Below, piece by piece: positions 1 to 8,500 of a DNA stretch of 64,000 nucleotides. The DNA comes from Kitasatospora acidiphila (GTDB lineage Bacteria > Actinomycetota > Actinomycetes > Streptomycetales > Streptomycetaceae). How positions within the stretch are numbered: position 1 is the stretch's first letter; every line of letters starts with the position of its first letter. The stretch lies in the NCBI RefSeq assembly GCF_006636205.1, contig NZ_VIGB01000003.1, positions 4,206,501 to 4,270,500 of the forward strand, in the 5' to 3' direction. The notes under the pieces are model-generated. The model ran no database searches and had not been told where the DNA came from. It saw only the letters and a program-made list of their open reading frames with translations. Made by a program: the position numbers and the translations under genes.

Positions 1-56
1 GCCCAGGACGCCGCCCTTTCAAGGCGGTAGCACGGGTTCGAATCCCGTTGGGGGCA
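1..56 (+). tRNA. tRNA-Glu (TTC), 5' end cut by the window
   Basis: The 3' two-thirds of a tRNA is visible. It has an anticodon stem-loop with loop CTTTCAA (anticodon TTC), a T-arm with GGTTCGAATCC, and the acceptor 3' strand GGGGGC at 50-55 followed by discriminator A. The 5' acceptor strand and D-arm lie outside the window. It is the first of three tRNAs in a row on the same strand. No CCA is encoded. Confidence 0.9.
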
Positions 57-108
57 CGCAGTAAAGCGCAGTACATGCAGTACAGTCGGAGCCGCAAGGT
101 TTCGTTGA

Positions 109-182
109 GGTCCTGTGGAGCAGTTGGTTAGCTCGCCACCCTGTCAAGGTGGAGGTCGCGGGTTCAAGTCCCGTCAGGATCG
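109..182 (+). tRNA. tRNA-Asp (GTC)
   Basis: Complete 74-nt cloverleaf. The acceptor GGTCCTG pairs with CAGGATC (one G-T wobble), the anticodon loop is CTGTCAA (GTC), and the T-arm is GGTTCAAGTCC. A second tRNA-Asp at 56030-56103 differs only at a compensated acceptor pair (T-A here, C-G there), so both should fold normally. Confidence 0.95.
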
Positions 183-201
183 CTCGTCCCGCAAGGGACG
201 C

Positions 202-278
202 GGCCAGGTAGCTCAGTTGGTACGAGCGTCCGCCTGAAAAGCGGAAGGTCGCCGGTTCGACCCCGGCCCTGGCCACCA
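202..278 (+). tRNA. tRNA-Phe (GAA)
   Basis: Acceptor GGCCAGG pairs with CCTGGCC, anticodon loop TGAAAAG reads GAA, and the T-arm GGTTCGACCCC is standard. Discriminator A275 is followed by an encoded CCA (276-278), which the tRNA-Asp copies lack. A strong terminator follows 18 bases later. Confidence 0.95.
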
Positions 279-282
279 GCCT

Positions 283-330
283 TGACCAGGCACGGTGCCC
301 CTGAAGCGGATCGCTTCGGGGGCATTTTCG
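283..330 (+). repeat. 48-bp direct repeat, copy 1 (carries a terminator)
   Basis: This stretch is repeated at 1287-1334 in the same orientation with a constant 1004-bp offset and two mismatches (G295/A1299 and A324/T1328). Each copy contains the same terminator hairpin. The two copies bracket the cold-shock gene and the 74-aa gene. Confidence 0.9.
296..328 (+). terminator. Rho-independent terminator after the tRNA cluster
   Basis: A 12-bp stem (296-307 with 313-324, one G-T pair) with loop GGATC is followed directly by TTTT. It should end the tRNA-Glu-Asp-Phe transcript. Confidence 0.85.
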
Positions 331-415
331 TGTCCGCTGACGCCGCGCGGGTGGCCCCGGCCGAGCATCCGGGTGTGTCGCTGGTCACTGGCGACGACGG
401 TCGTGGAACGCCGAA

Positions 416-449
416 GGGCCCGCACCATGTGTGTACACGGTGCGGGCCC
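416..449 (-). terminator. Hairpin downstream of the cold-shock gene
   Basis: Perfect 11-bp stem GGGCCCGCACC (416-426) with GGTGCGGGCCC (439-449), about 30 bases past the cold-shock stop codon. There is only a short T stretch on the minus strand, so this is a G/C-rich terminator of the kind common in actinomycetes. Confidence 0.65.
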
Positions 450-480
450 CGGCTGCTCGGCAGGCGCCGGGCGGCAAGTC

Positions 481-684
481 TTAGAGCGGGCGAATGTTCT
501 CCGCCTGCGGGCCCTTCTGGCCCTGCGTGACGTCGAACTCGACCTTCTGGCCCTCGAGCAGCTCACGGAAGCCGTTGGCCTGGATGTTCGAGAAGTGGGC
601 GAACACGTCGGGACCGCCACCCTCCTGCTCGATGAAGCCGAAGCCCTTTTCCGAGTTGAACCACTTCACAGTGCCATTAGCCAT
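481..684 (-). CDS. Cold-shock protein, CspA family (67 aa)
   Basis: A single-domain OB-fold nucleic-acid chaperone that melts RNA structure in the cytoplasm. The 67-aa product begins MANGTVKWFNSEKGFGFI and carries both RNA-binding motifs: RNP1 (KGFGFI, residues 13-18) and RNP2 (VFAHF, 27-31). Length and motifs match the 66-68-aa actinobacterial family. The ATG at 684 is preceded by AGGAG nine bases upstream, which fixes the start. The gene is alone on its strand, with a hairpin after its stop and a long leader holding a minus-strand hairpin plus T tract (771-808). Which of the several actinomycete csp paralogues this is cannot be told from the sequence. Confidence 0.93.
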   Translation of the reverse strand: MANGTVKWFNSEKGFGFIEQEGGGPDVFAHFSNIQANGFRELLEGQKVEFDVTQGQKGPQAENIRPL

Positions 685-1044
685 AAAAAATCTCCTAAGA
701 AGGATGTTCAAAAACTCGCACGTCGCGAGCTTGCATCGCCGCGATGATGACCAGGCCGGTAATAGCCGGTAAACAAAAATGCGCCTGCGGTTACAACCAG
801 CAGGCGCACACAAGTTCATGGGAACCACAACTGCAACTACTTCGACTGTAGCAGGGGCCGAGCCGAAACGGGGAAGTTCGCCGCGGCGAGTCTGCCGGCG
901 CCCCGAACCCCGCCGCGCCGCCGGGCAGTCCCCTCGGTCCGGCAGCGCCCGCAGCTGCCGGAGACCCAAGATCCAAGAAGGCTGGAAAAATTTCGGCCAC
1001 GGGCAGGGGCCCCAGCGCGCCGTATTGGGCGCATACTGGCACTG
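685..1044. other. Intergenic region, leader of the csp gene
   Basis: No convincing gene. The half next to csp is less G/C-rich than the surroundings. It contains the hairpin at 771-808 and an imperfect GCCGGTAA repeat near 752-773. The csp promoter should lie here, but I cannot place it confidently. Confidence 0.6.
771..808 (-). promoter_or_regulatory. Possible attenuator hairpin in the csp leader
   Basis: Perfect 9-bp stem TGCGCCTGC (780-788) with GCAGGCGCA (800-808). Read on the minus strand it is followed by TTTTTGTTT, the form of an intrinsic terminator. It lies about 90-125 bases upstream of the csp start with no minus-strand gene before it, so it is either an attenuator in the csp leader or the end of an unseen small transcript. 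Confidence 0.5.
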
Positions 1045-1269
1045 ATGTCGAAATCGCCTGCGCCCCGGCGCCACCTGCCCACCAGCCCCTTCCGCGCTGC
1101 GCCCCCGCCTCCTATCAAGCAATTCGCTGTCGGAGATCGCGTGTCGCACGACCAGTACGGCCTCGGCCGGGCCATCACCGTTGAGGGCGACGGCACCGCA
1201 GTGGTCGTCGACTTCGGCTCGCAACGGGTCCGGATCTCTGCGCCCTTCACCAAGCTTTTCCTCCTGTGA
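1045..1269 (+). CDS. Small conserved protein with a CarD/UvrD-C-like beta fold (74 aa)
   Basis: Function unknown. After a basic, proline-rich N-terminus (about residues 1-24) comes a short beta-rich segment, FAVGDRVSHDQYGLGRAI, followed by VVVDFGSQRVRI. The GDxVxHxxYGxG pattern is typical of the Tudor-like C-terminal module of UvrD/PcrA helicases and CarD-like proteins. Small stand-alone versions are common in Streptomyces. It may contact RNA polymerase or DNA, but that is inference. The ATG at 1045 lacks an obvious ribosome binding site, so the true start could be further in. A terminator follows 30 bases past the stop. Confidence 0.65.
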   Translation: MSKSPAPRRHLPTSPFRAAPPPPIKQFAVGDRVSHDQYGLGRAITVEGDGTAVVVDFGSQRVRISAPFTKLFLL

Positions 1270-1286
1270 CCCTGGCAAGACAGTCC

Positions 1287-1334
1287 TGACCAGGCACGAT
1301 GCCCCTGAAGCGGATCGCTTCGGGGGCTTTTTCG
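1287..1334 (+). repeat. 48-bp direct repeat, copy 2 (carries a terminator)
   Basis: Partner of 283-330 (46 of 48 bases identical). It includes the hairpin terminator described at 1301-1332. Confidence 0.9.
1301..1332 (+). terminator. Rho-independent terminator after the 74-aa gene
   Basis: An 11-bp stem (1301-1311 with 1317-1327), loop GGATC, then TTTTT. It is essentially the terminator that follows tRNA-Phe. Confidence 0.85.
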
Positions 1335-1354
1335 CCCCCACATCCGAGTAATGA

Positions 1355-1380
1355 CTGTCAGCTGACGATGCGCCTGACAG
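1355..1380. promoter_or_regulatory. Inverted repeat in front of the DinB-like gene
   Basis: CTGTCAG (1355-1361) faces CTGACAG (1374-1380). The left arm overlaps a second perfect palindrome, GTCAGCTGAC (1358-1367). It ends 10 bases before the ATG at 1391, where a repressor would block transcription or translation. The binding protein is unknown. Confidence 0.5.
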
Positions 1381-1390
1381 ACTGTTGATC

Positions 1391-1903
1391 ATGACCTTCG
1401 ATCTGGCGATCAAGCGCTCGGACCCGCCGTACGTCGCGCCCGAGCCCGAGTCCCTCACAGCCTGGCTGGACTGGCACCGGGCCACGCTGCTGACCAAGTT
1501 GGACGGGCTGTCCGAGGAGCAGGCCCGCTACTCGCCGGTGCCCTCGGGCACGAGTCTGCTGGGGCTGGTCAAGCACCTCACCGAGTGCGAGCACTACTGG
1601 ATCGCCCGGTGCGTGGCCGAGGTTGACGAGCCGGCGCTCTTCATCACCGAGGCGGACCCGGAGGCGGACACCAAGGTCACCCCGGACGACACGATCGAGC
1701 GGATCGTGGCCGGCTACCTGAAGGCCTGCACCCGCAGCCGGGAGCTCATCGCCGCGATCGCGGACCTGGACGAGACCCGTGAGCTGCGCCACGGCCCGAC
1801 CGATGTGCGATGGGTGCTGATGCACATGGTCGAGGAAACGGCACGGCACAACGGGCACGCCGACATCATCCGCGAGCTGATCGACGGCGTCACCGGCGAA
1901 TAG
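1391..1903 (+). CDS. DinB-family (DUF664-type) protein
   Basis: A 170-aa predicted four-helix-bundle metal-binding protein of the DinB/YfiT superfamily. Members bind a divalent metal through three histidines, and some are thiol-dependent transferases. Visible features are WLDWHRATLL near the N-terminus, GLVKHLTECEHYW in the middle and a C-terminal HMVEETARHNGHADIIRE; these supply the expected histidines. I start at ATG 1391; a TTG two codons upstream is possible. It stands alone between a palindrome and the convergent GPP34 gene. The substrate is unknown. Confidence 0.8.
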   Translation: MTFDLAIKRSDPPYVAPEPESLTAWLDWHRATLLTKLDGLSEEQARYSPVPSGTSLLGLVKHLTECEHYWIARCVAEVDEPALFITEADPEADTKVTPDDTIERIVAGYLKACTRSRELIAAIADLDETRELRHGPTDVRWVLMHMVEETARHNGHADIIRELIDGVTGE

Positions 1904-1939
1904 GCCCGCCCGTCCGACCCCGTCCACCGCCGCTGCGGC

Positions 1940-2611
1940 TCACGACGGCGCTGCGGCCGCCGGTGGCTCGCCCGGGCCTTCGTGGTGTGGTCCCGCCGGG
2001 AGGCGGGTGCTCCGGGCGAGGTCGGCGGGAAGGTTGCGGATGGCTTGGGCGAGGCCCGGGGCGACATCGGCGAGGCGGCGGGTCATGGCGGCGCCGCGGG
2101 GGTGGCCGCGGTGCGCGGGGGGCAGGCCGGCCGCGGCGGCCAGGGCTGCCAGGGCGGCGTCGCCCGGCGGAACGCGGCGGGCCGGGCCGGGCGACGCCAG
2201 CAGGGCGGCCACCCGGCGGCGGACGGCGTCGGCGGCCTCGGGAGTGGTGAGGGTCACCCAGCGGGTCGGGACCACCAGGGTCTGCCGCTCCTCCACGGTG
2301 AGCAGGCCCGTGGCGGCGAGCCGGTCCTCCACCGCTCGCAGGGTCTGGGCGCGGTCGCGTCTCAGCAGCTGGGCCCAGCCGGCCGGCTGGGCGTCGCAGC
2401 GGGGACGGGCGGCGGCCAGCACGGGGTCCCGTTCCACGGGCGCCCCGGTCGGGCGGACGACTCCGTCGGCCTCGGCGAGCTGACCGCGCAGCGCCAGTTC
2501 GACGACCACCGCGGCGCGGACCAGGGCGGCGGTCCTGGCCCGGTTGAACGGACCGTGGACGGCGGGGTCGTAAGCGAGCAGATACGTGAGGTACGGCAGC
2601 GCATCAGTCAC
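1940..2611 (-). CDS. GPP34 (GOLPH3/Vps74-like) family protein
   Basis: A 223-aa protein resembling the bacterial branch of the GPP34 fold, a mostly helical domain that in eukaryotes binds phosphoinositides at the Golgi. Its role in actinomycetes is unknown. Evidence is the alternating helical pattern: LTYLLAYDP at the N-terminus, an AALVRAAVVVELALRGQL helix, and a central RWVTLTTPEAADAVRRRV segment. It begins with GTG at 2611 and faces the DinB-like gene tail to tail. I see no link to the biosynthetic cluster and treat it as the last core gene on the left. The alanine- and proline-rich last 40 residues are probably disordered. Confidence 0.7.
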   Translation of the reverse strand: MTDALPYLTYLLAYDPAVHGPFNRARTAALVRAAVVVELALRGQLAEADGVVRPTGAPVERDPVLAAARPRCDAQPAGWAQLLRRDRAQTLRAVEDRLAATGLLTVEERQTLVVPTRWVTLTTPEAADAVRRRVAALLASPGPARRVPPGDAALAALAAAAGLPPAHRGHPRGAAMTRRLADVAPGLAQAIRNLPADLARSTRLPAGPHHEGPGEPPAAAAPS

Positions 2612-2763
2612 GGCTCGACGCTACCGTCCGCCCTCGAACCGCCCATCGACCGTGGGGATGGACCGGCTCCTGCCCGAAAGGATGAGCCCGGCGACGGCCG
2701 CCTCGACCGCGATCGTCGTGCTCCTCCTCCGAAGGAAGTAGCCGGGGAGTACCGCAGGCGTAC

Positions 2764-2778
2764 CTGACATTCAGTCAG
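2764..2778. promoter_or_regulatory. Palindrome CTGAC-N5-GTCAG, site 1
   Basis: Perfect 5-bp arms around ATTCA, about 80 bases before the exporter start at 2860. The same arms and spacing recur at 5317-5331 and 51163-51177. Confidence 0.5.
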
Positions 2779-2859
2779 CAACGCCGGCCCGGGGTGGTTT
2801 GGGCCGCGCGGCTCCCGCTCATATCGACTCCGTATAGGTGGCCGCTGTTCACTGCGCCC

Positions 2860-3873
2860 ATGACACCACTGCCGAACGCCGACGATCCCGCGGTAGCCGT
2901 GCAAGGGCTGGTCAAACGCTACGGCGGCCCGGACGGGGTGACCGCGCTGGCCGGTGTGGACCTGGCGGTGCGCCGCGGCACGGTGCTGGGAGTGCTCGGC
3001 GCCAACGGCGCGGGCAAGACCACCCTGGTGCGGATCCTCTGCACGCTGGTCCGCCCGGACGCCGGGACGGTCACCGTGGGCGGCCACGACGTGCTGCGGC
3101 GGCCCAAGGAGGTGCGCCGGATGATCGGCCTGACCGGGCAGTACGCCGCGGTGGACGGCAAGCTCCCCGGCCGGGAGACGCTCTACCTGATCGGGCGGCT
3201 GCTGGACCTGGGCCGCAAGGAGGCCCGCGCCCGCGCCGACGAGCTGCTGGAGCGGTTCTCGCTGACCGACGCGGCCGGGCGGCCGGCCGACACCTACTCC
3301 GGCGGGATGCGCCGCCGGCTGGACCTGGCGGCCAGCATGGTGGGCCGCCCGGCGGTGCTCTTCCTGGACGAGCCGACCACCGGCCTCGACCCGCGCAGCC
3401 GCAACGAGGTCTGGGACGAGGTCCGCGGCATGGCCCAGGACGGCACGGCGGTGCTGCTCACCACCCAGTACATGGAGGAGGCCGAGCAGTTGGCGTCCGA
3501 GCTGACCGTGATCGACGGCGGCAAGGTGGTCGCGGCCGGACCGGTGGACGAGCTGAAGGCCGAGGTCGGCGGGCGGACCCTGCGGATCCGGCCGGGCGGC
3601 GACGGGCAGTTGGAGCGCCTGGTGAAGGCGCTGACGGCGGCCGAGCTGGCGCCGCGCGAGGAGGCCCGGCTGTCCCAGCGGGACGGGGTGCTGGCGATGC
3701 CCGTCCGCGGCGAGGAGCACCTGACCGCCGTGATCGCGCTGCTCGGTGCCGAGGGCATCCCGGTCGCCGAGATCGACACCAGCCTGCCCAGCCTGGACGA
3801 GGTGTTCCTGACCCTGACCGGCAAGCCGGCCGAGTCCGGCCAGGCCGATTCACGAGAGGCGGTCCGGGTGTGA
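2860..3873 (+). CDS. ABC transporter ATP-binding protein, DrrA type
   Basis: A 337-aa nucleotide-binding subunit of a drug exporter at the inner face of the membrane. It has Walker A (GANGAGKT), the signature YSGGMRRRLDLA, Walker B (AVLFLDEPTTGLD), and TTQYMEEAEQLA with Gln in place of the H-loop His, as is usual in the DrrA subfamily. The C-terminal 90 residues form the DrrA-type extension. I chose ATG 2860; an in-frame GTG at 2794 would add 22 residues with no family match. The stop overlaps the permease start (GTGA), so the two are coupled. It most likely exports the peptide made here and may confer self-resistance. Confidence 0.9.
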   Translation: MTPLPNADDPAVAVQGLVKRYGGPDGVTALAGVDLAVRRGTVLGVLGANGAGKTTLVRILCTLVRPDAGTVTVGGHDVLRRPKEVRRMIGLTGQYAAVDGKLPGRETLYLIGRLLDLGRKEARARADELLERFSLTDAAGRPADTYSGGMRRRLDLAASMVGRPAVLFLDEPTTGLDPRSRNEVWDEVRGMAQDGTAVLLTTQYMEEAEQLASELTVIDGGKVVAAGPVDELKAEVGGRTLRIRPGGDGQLERLVKALTAAELAPREEARLSQRDGVLAMPVRGEEHLTAVIALLGAEGIPVAEIDTSLPSLDEVFLTLTGKPAESGQADSREAVRV

Positions 3874-4637
3874 GTGCCACCGCGAGCTTCCACCACGTCG
3901 GCGCGCTGGTGCGGCGCAACCTGCTGCTGATCCGGGCGAACCCGGACTCGCTCTTCGACGTGCTGCTGATGCCGGTGATCTACACGGTGCTGTTCGTCTA
4001 CGTCTTCGGCGGCGCGGTCTCCGGCAGCCAGCACGACTACGTGCAGTACGTGATGCCCGGTCTGCTCGGCCTGGTCGCGGTGAACGTCGCGATGACCGCC
4101 GGCGTCGGGGTGAACTCGGACTTCGGCACCGGGGTGATGGACCGGTTCCGCACCCTGCCGATCGCCCGCTCCTCGGTGCTGGTGGCCAAGGTGCTGGTGG
4201 AGGCCGCGCGGATGGCGGCGGCGATGGCCGTGCTGCTCCTGATGGGCCTGCTGCTGGGCCTGGACGCCAAGGCCGGGGTGCTCAGGCTGCTCGGCTCGAT
4301 CGGGCTGACCATGGTGTTCGGGATCTCGCTGCTCTGGGTCTCGGTGCTGCTCGGGCTGGTGCTGAAGAGCCCCCAGGCGGTGCAGGGCCTGGGCATGATC
4401 GTGGTGCTGCCGCTGCAGTTCGGCAGTTCGGTGTTCGCGCCGACCGGCACCATGCCCGGCTGGCTGCGGGCCTTCACCAAGGTGAACCCGCTGTCGAGCC
4501 TGGCGGACGCCTGCCGCGCGCTGACCGACGGCGGCTCGGCCGCCGGCCCGGTGGTCGTCACCCTGGCCTGGGCGCTGGGCATCGCGCTGCTGACCGGACC
4601 GCTGGCCGTGGCCAAGTTCCACCGGGCGGCCCGATGA
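3870..4637 (+). CDS. ABC-2 type permease, DrrB type
   Basis: A 255-aa integral membrane subunit pairing with the ATP-binding protein before it. Six hydrophobic segments are apparent, and the middle carries the ABC-2 layout (YVMPGLLGLVAVNVAMTAG, then MDRFRTLPIARSSVLVAK). The GTG at 3870 overlaps the previous stop by four bases, and its own stop overlaps the next start (ATGA), so three genes are translationally coupled. Confidence 0.9.
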   Translation: MSATASFHHVGALVRRNLLLIRANPDSLFDVLLMPVIYTVLFVYVFGGAVSGSQHDYVQYVMPGLLGLVAVNVAMTAGVGVNSDFGTGVMDRFRTLPIARSSVLVAKVLVEAARMAAAMAVLLLMGLLLGLDAKAGVLRLLGSIGLTMVFGISLLWVSVLLGLVLKSPQAVQGLGMIVVLPLQFGSSVFAPTGTMPGWLRAFTKVNPLSSLADACRALTDGGSAAGPVVVTLAWALGIALLTGPLAVAKFHRAAR

Positions 4638-5308
4638 CCGCGCCCCGGCCGACCGCGCCGCAGGCGGCCGAGGTCTTCGCCGCACTGGCCGACTTCATCG
4701 GCGAGGAGGACTTCGTCTGCCTGGGGGCCCGGGCGGCGCTGCGCCGGGGCACCATCGTGCACCACCACTTCGAGGAGTTGGGCGACGAGTCGTCGGTGTC
4801 GGCCCATCTCGCGGCGCTGGACGCGTTCCTGGCCGGATTCGAGCCCGACTCCCGCAGTTTCACCTCGTTCGTGGCCACCTTCGAGCGGCCCGGGGACACC
4901 ACCGAGCCGGAGTTCGAGGCGGTGCTCTGGCGGCACCTGCAGGCGCTGCACGACCAGGACCGCCGGCACCCGTGGAGCGGGCTGTACGACTCCGATCCGG
5001 GCTCGGCCGACTTCGCGTACTCGATCCACGGCCACCCGTTCTTCGTGGTCGGCCTGCACCCCGGGGCGTCCCGGCCGAGCCGGCGGTTCCGGCGCCCGGC
5101 CCTGGTCTTCAACTCCCATCTCCAGTTCAACGCGCTGGGCATCAACTTCTTCAAGCTGCGCGGGCGGATCCGCAAGCGGGAGAAGGCCCTCCACGGATCG
5201 GTCAACCCGAGTTTCACCACCTACAAGGACGAGGCGCGGCACCACAGCGGCCGGATGACCGAGCAGGACTGGCGCTGTCCGTTCGTACCGCACCCTCCCT
5301 CGGCCTGA
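4634..5308 (+). CDS. YqcI/YcgG (GntA-like) heme-dependent N-hydroxylase candidate
   Basis: A 224-aa protein matching the YqcI/YcgG family, whose characterised member GntA is a heme enzyme that N-hydroxylates a guanidino group in guanitoxin biosynthesis. Recognisable parts are FIGEEDFVCLGARAALRRG at the N-terminus, a central HPFFVVGLHPGASRPSRRF, and FNSHLQFNALGINFFKLR followed by IRKREKALHGSVNP; the histidines in the last two are candidate heme ligands or active-site residues. Its ATG overlaps the permease stop, tying it to export. It could tailor an amino-acid precursor or side chain, or detoxify the product. The substrate is unknown; family assignment is firm, N-hydroxylation is inference. 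Confidence 0.75.
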   Translation: MTAPRPTAPQAAEVFAALADFIGEEDFVCLGARAALRRGTIVHHHFEELGDESSVSAHLAALDAFLAGFEPDSRSFTSFVATFERPGDTTEPEFEAVLWRHLQALHDQDRRHPWSGLYDSDPGSADFAYSIHGHPFFVVGLHPGASRPSRRFRRPALVFNSHLQFNALGINFFKLRGRIRKREKALHGSVNPSFTTYKDEARHHSGRMTEQDWRCPFVPHPPSA

Positions 5309-5316
5309 CGCAGCCG

Positions 5317-5331
5317 CTGACCACCAGTCAG
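5317..5331. promoter_or_regulatory. Palindrome CTGAC-N5-GTCAG, site 2
   Basis: Perfect arms around CACCA, eight bases past the stop of the GntA-like gene and about 200 bases before the SARP start. Extended by one base on each side it is a 6-bp stem, too short for a convincing terminator. Confidence 0.45.
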
Positions 5332-5526
5332 CGTGCTGCCGCCCCCTCTTCGGTCCCGCCCGCACCGAATGCCGTTGTTCAACCGCAGTCACTCGTCACC
5401 CAACTCCGTACTCCGCATGATCCTCTTGCCATGTTCCGTACGAAAGTTTGTCAAAACGATGTTGAATGATGAGACAAAACTGATGCGGTGGTGGCTGGCA
5501 CGCGGAACACCGGGGGTGGTTCAGCA

Positions 5527-8500
5527 GTGGGTCAGATCCTGTTCAGAGTCCTCGGCCCCCTGGAGGTCGAGAGTGACGGACGGCGGGTGCCGCTCGGTGG
5601 TGCCCGGCAGCGAACGATCCTGTCCATGCTGCTGCTCTCCCCGGACCGGATCGTCTCGGTGGAGAACCTGGTCGAGGCGGTGTGGCCGGCGGGAGCACCG
5701 GCCACCGCGCGGAACCAGGTGGCGATCTGCGTCGCCGGCCTGCGCAAGCTGTTCCGGATATCGGCCGGAATCACCGACCTGATCCGCACCGAGCCACCGG
5801 GCTACCTACTGGCCCTGCGCGGGCACGAGTTGGACACCGTGACGGCGGAGCGGCTGGCCGAGGCAGCCCGCGAGGCCGCCAGAGCCGGGCGGACCGACGA
5901 GGCGAACGCCTTGGTGGAACGGGCCCTTGAGCTGTGGCGCGGCCCGGTGCTCGACGGCATGACCGCGCACCGGATCAAGGTGGCGGCCGGGCGGCTGGAC
6001 GAGCGAAGACTCGAACTCCTCGAGGAGAGAGCCGAGTTGCAGCTTCAACTAGGTCAGCACCGGACCCTGGCCGGCGAGCTCGCGGCCCTGGTGCAGGAGC
6101 ATCCGCTGCGCGAGCAGCCCCGCGTCCAGCTGATGCTTGCTCAATACCGCAGCGGCAGGCGGGCGGAGGCGCTGGCGCTGTTCCGCGAGGGCCGCCGGCT
6201 GATGGTCGAGGAGCTGGGCATCGAGCCCGGCCCGGCCCTGCAGACCCTGCAGCACCTGATCCTGCAGGACTCCCCGGAACTGAGCCGCCCCGACCACCGG
6301 GCCGGCGGCATCCCGTCGGCCCCGCTGCCCGCCCAACTGCTCGCGGACGTGGCGGCGTTCACCGGGCGCGCCACCGAACTGGCCCGGCTGGACCGGATCC
6401 TGGAGGAGGACGACGCCACCCGGCCGCTGACCGTGGCGGCGATCACCGGAGTGGCCGGGGTCGGCAAGACCGCACTGGCGATGCACTGGGCGAACCGGGT
6501 GGCCGTCCGGTTCCCCGACGGGCAGCTCTTCGCCGACCTGCGCGGCTACGACGAGCAGCACGACCCGCTCGGGCCGTCCGGCGCGCTGGACCGGTTCCTA
6601 CGCGCCCTCGGGGTGCCGGACAGCCGGCTCCCGCAGGACCTCGACGCCCAGGCGGCGCTCTACCGCAGCGTGCTCAGCGGCAAGCGGGTGCTGATCGTGC
6701 TGGACAACGTGCGCTCGTTCGCCCAGGTGCGCCCGCTGCTGCCGGGCAGCGGGCGCTGCTGCGTGCTGGTCACCAGCCGCGACGCGGTGGACGACGTCAC
6801 CGGTGACTTCGCCGTGCAGCGGGTGTCGCTGCCCACGCTGAGCGCCGAGGAGGCGGCCGTGCTGCTCAGCCGGATGGCCGGGGCGCAGCGGATGGCGGCC
6901 GAGCCGGAGGCCGCCGAGCGGCTGGGCATCCTCTGCGACCGGCTGCCGCTGGCGCTGCGGATCGCCGCGGCCCGGCTGGTCGCCAAGCCGCACTGGTCGG
7001 TGCGCTCGCTGGTGGACCGGCTGGAGGACCAGCGCCGCCGGCTGGACGAGTTGAGCCCGGGCTGCGGCGGGGTGCGCGCCGGATTCGCGCTCAGCTACCG
7101 CTACCTGTCGCCCCAGACGGCGCAGCTGTACCGCCGCCTCGGGTTGCTGACCACGCCGGACTTCGCCTCCTGGGTGGGCGCCGGCCTGCTGGAGACCGAT
7201 CTGCGGCAGGCCGAGAGCCTCATCGAGCAACTGGTCGACGCCCAGCTCCTGGAGGTGGTGCCCGGCGGCTCCGGCAGCGGCACCCGCTACCGCTTCCAGG
7301 ACCTGCTGCGGCTGTACGCCTGGGAGCGGGCCCAGGAGGAGGAGACCGCGAGCGACCGGATCGGCGCGCTGCGCCGCGCCTACGGCGGCTGGTTGGCACT
7401 GGCCGAGGCCGCGCACCGCAGGCTGATCGGCGGTCCGGCACCCCGGCTGGGCTCGGCGCCGCGCACGGAGCTGCCGGGCGACCTGGTCGGCGAGCTGCTC
7501 AAGGACCCGATGGCTTGGTTCGAGAGCGAGCGCTCGGCGATCGTCGAGGTGATCGGCCACGCCGCCCGGGAGGGCCGGGCCGATGTCGCCTGGCCGTTGG
7601 CCATGTACGCGAGCGCCTTCTTCGAGACCCGCAACTGCCTGGAGGACTGGGGGGCGACGGCCGAGCTGGCGATGGCCGCGGCCCGGTCGGCGGGCGATCT
7701 GCTGGGCGAGGCGACCATGTTGCGCTCGCTCGGTTCGCTGGCGATCTACCAGCGCCGGTACGCCGAGGCCGAGGAGCGGCTGGTTCCGGCGCTGCGGCTG
7801 TTCGAGCGGGTCGGGGACGAGATGGGGCATGCCCAGGCGCTGCGTCAACTGGGGCTGTGCGCGCGGTTCCGGGGCAATCTGGAGCAGGCCGGCGACTACT
7901 GCCGGCGGTCGCTGGCGGTGCTGCGCGAGAAGGGCAGCGTCCGGGACACGGTGCATGTGCTGGGGGTGCTCGCCCAGGTGGAGGCCGAGCGCGGGAACCC
8001 GCAGCAGGCCATCGAGTTGAGTTCGGAGGCCGTGGTGCTCAGCCGGGACAGCGGCTCGCGGCGGGCCGAGGCGCAGAGCACCTTCCGGCTGGCGGAGGCG
8101 CTGCTGCGGGCCGACGAGAGCCGGCAGGCGATCGTGCCCGGCTGGCGGGCGTTGGCGCTGAGCCGCTCGGACGGCGATCTGGTCGGCCAGACGCATGCGT
8201 TACGGGCCCTCGGCGAGGCGCAGTGGCGGTGCGGGCAGCTGACCGAGGCGGAGCAGACCCTGCGGGAGGCGGCCGAGTTGGCCGAGCAGACCGCTGATCG
8301 GTTCCTGCTGGGGCGGTTGGAGACCGATCTGGCCTGTGTGGCGGCGCTGCGCGGCGAGGTCGTCGCGTCGGTGGACTACCTGGAGCTGGCTCGGGCCAGG
8401 TTCGACGCGCTGGGTTCCAGAACCTGGCGGGCCAGGACCGAGCGGCTGCTCGGGGCGCTGCGCGGCGGGTTCGGCGGCGCGGCCGTCACCGCGGAGCGGC

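Noticed and set aside
791..1042. 83-aa minus-strand ORF upstream of csp
   Set aside because: No ribosome binding site, low-complexity Ala/Gly/Pro sequence, and its stop lies inside the terminator-like hairpin; not supported as a leader peptide.
2794..2859. GTG 2794 as start of the exporter ATPase
   Set aside because: The extra 22 residues match nothing in the family and would cover the promoter-like region; ATG 2860 gives the standard N-terminus.
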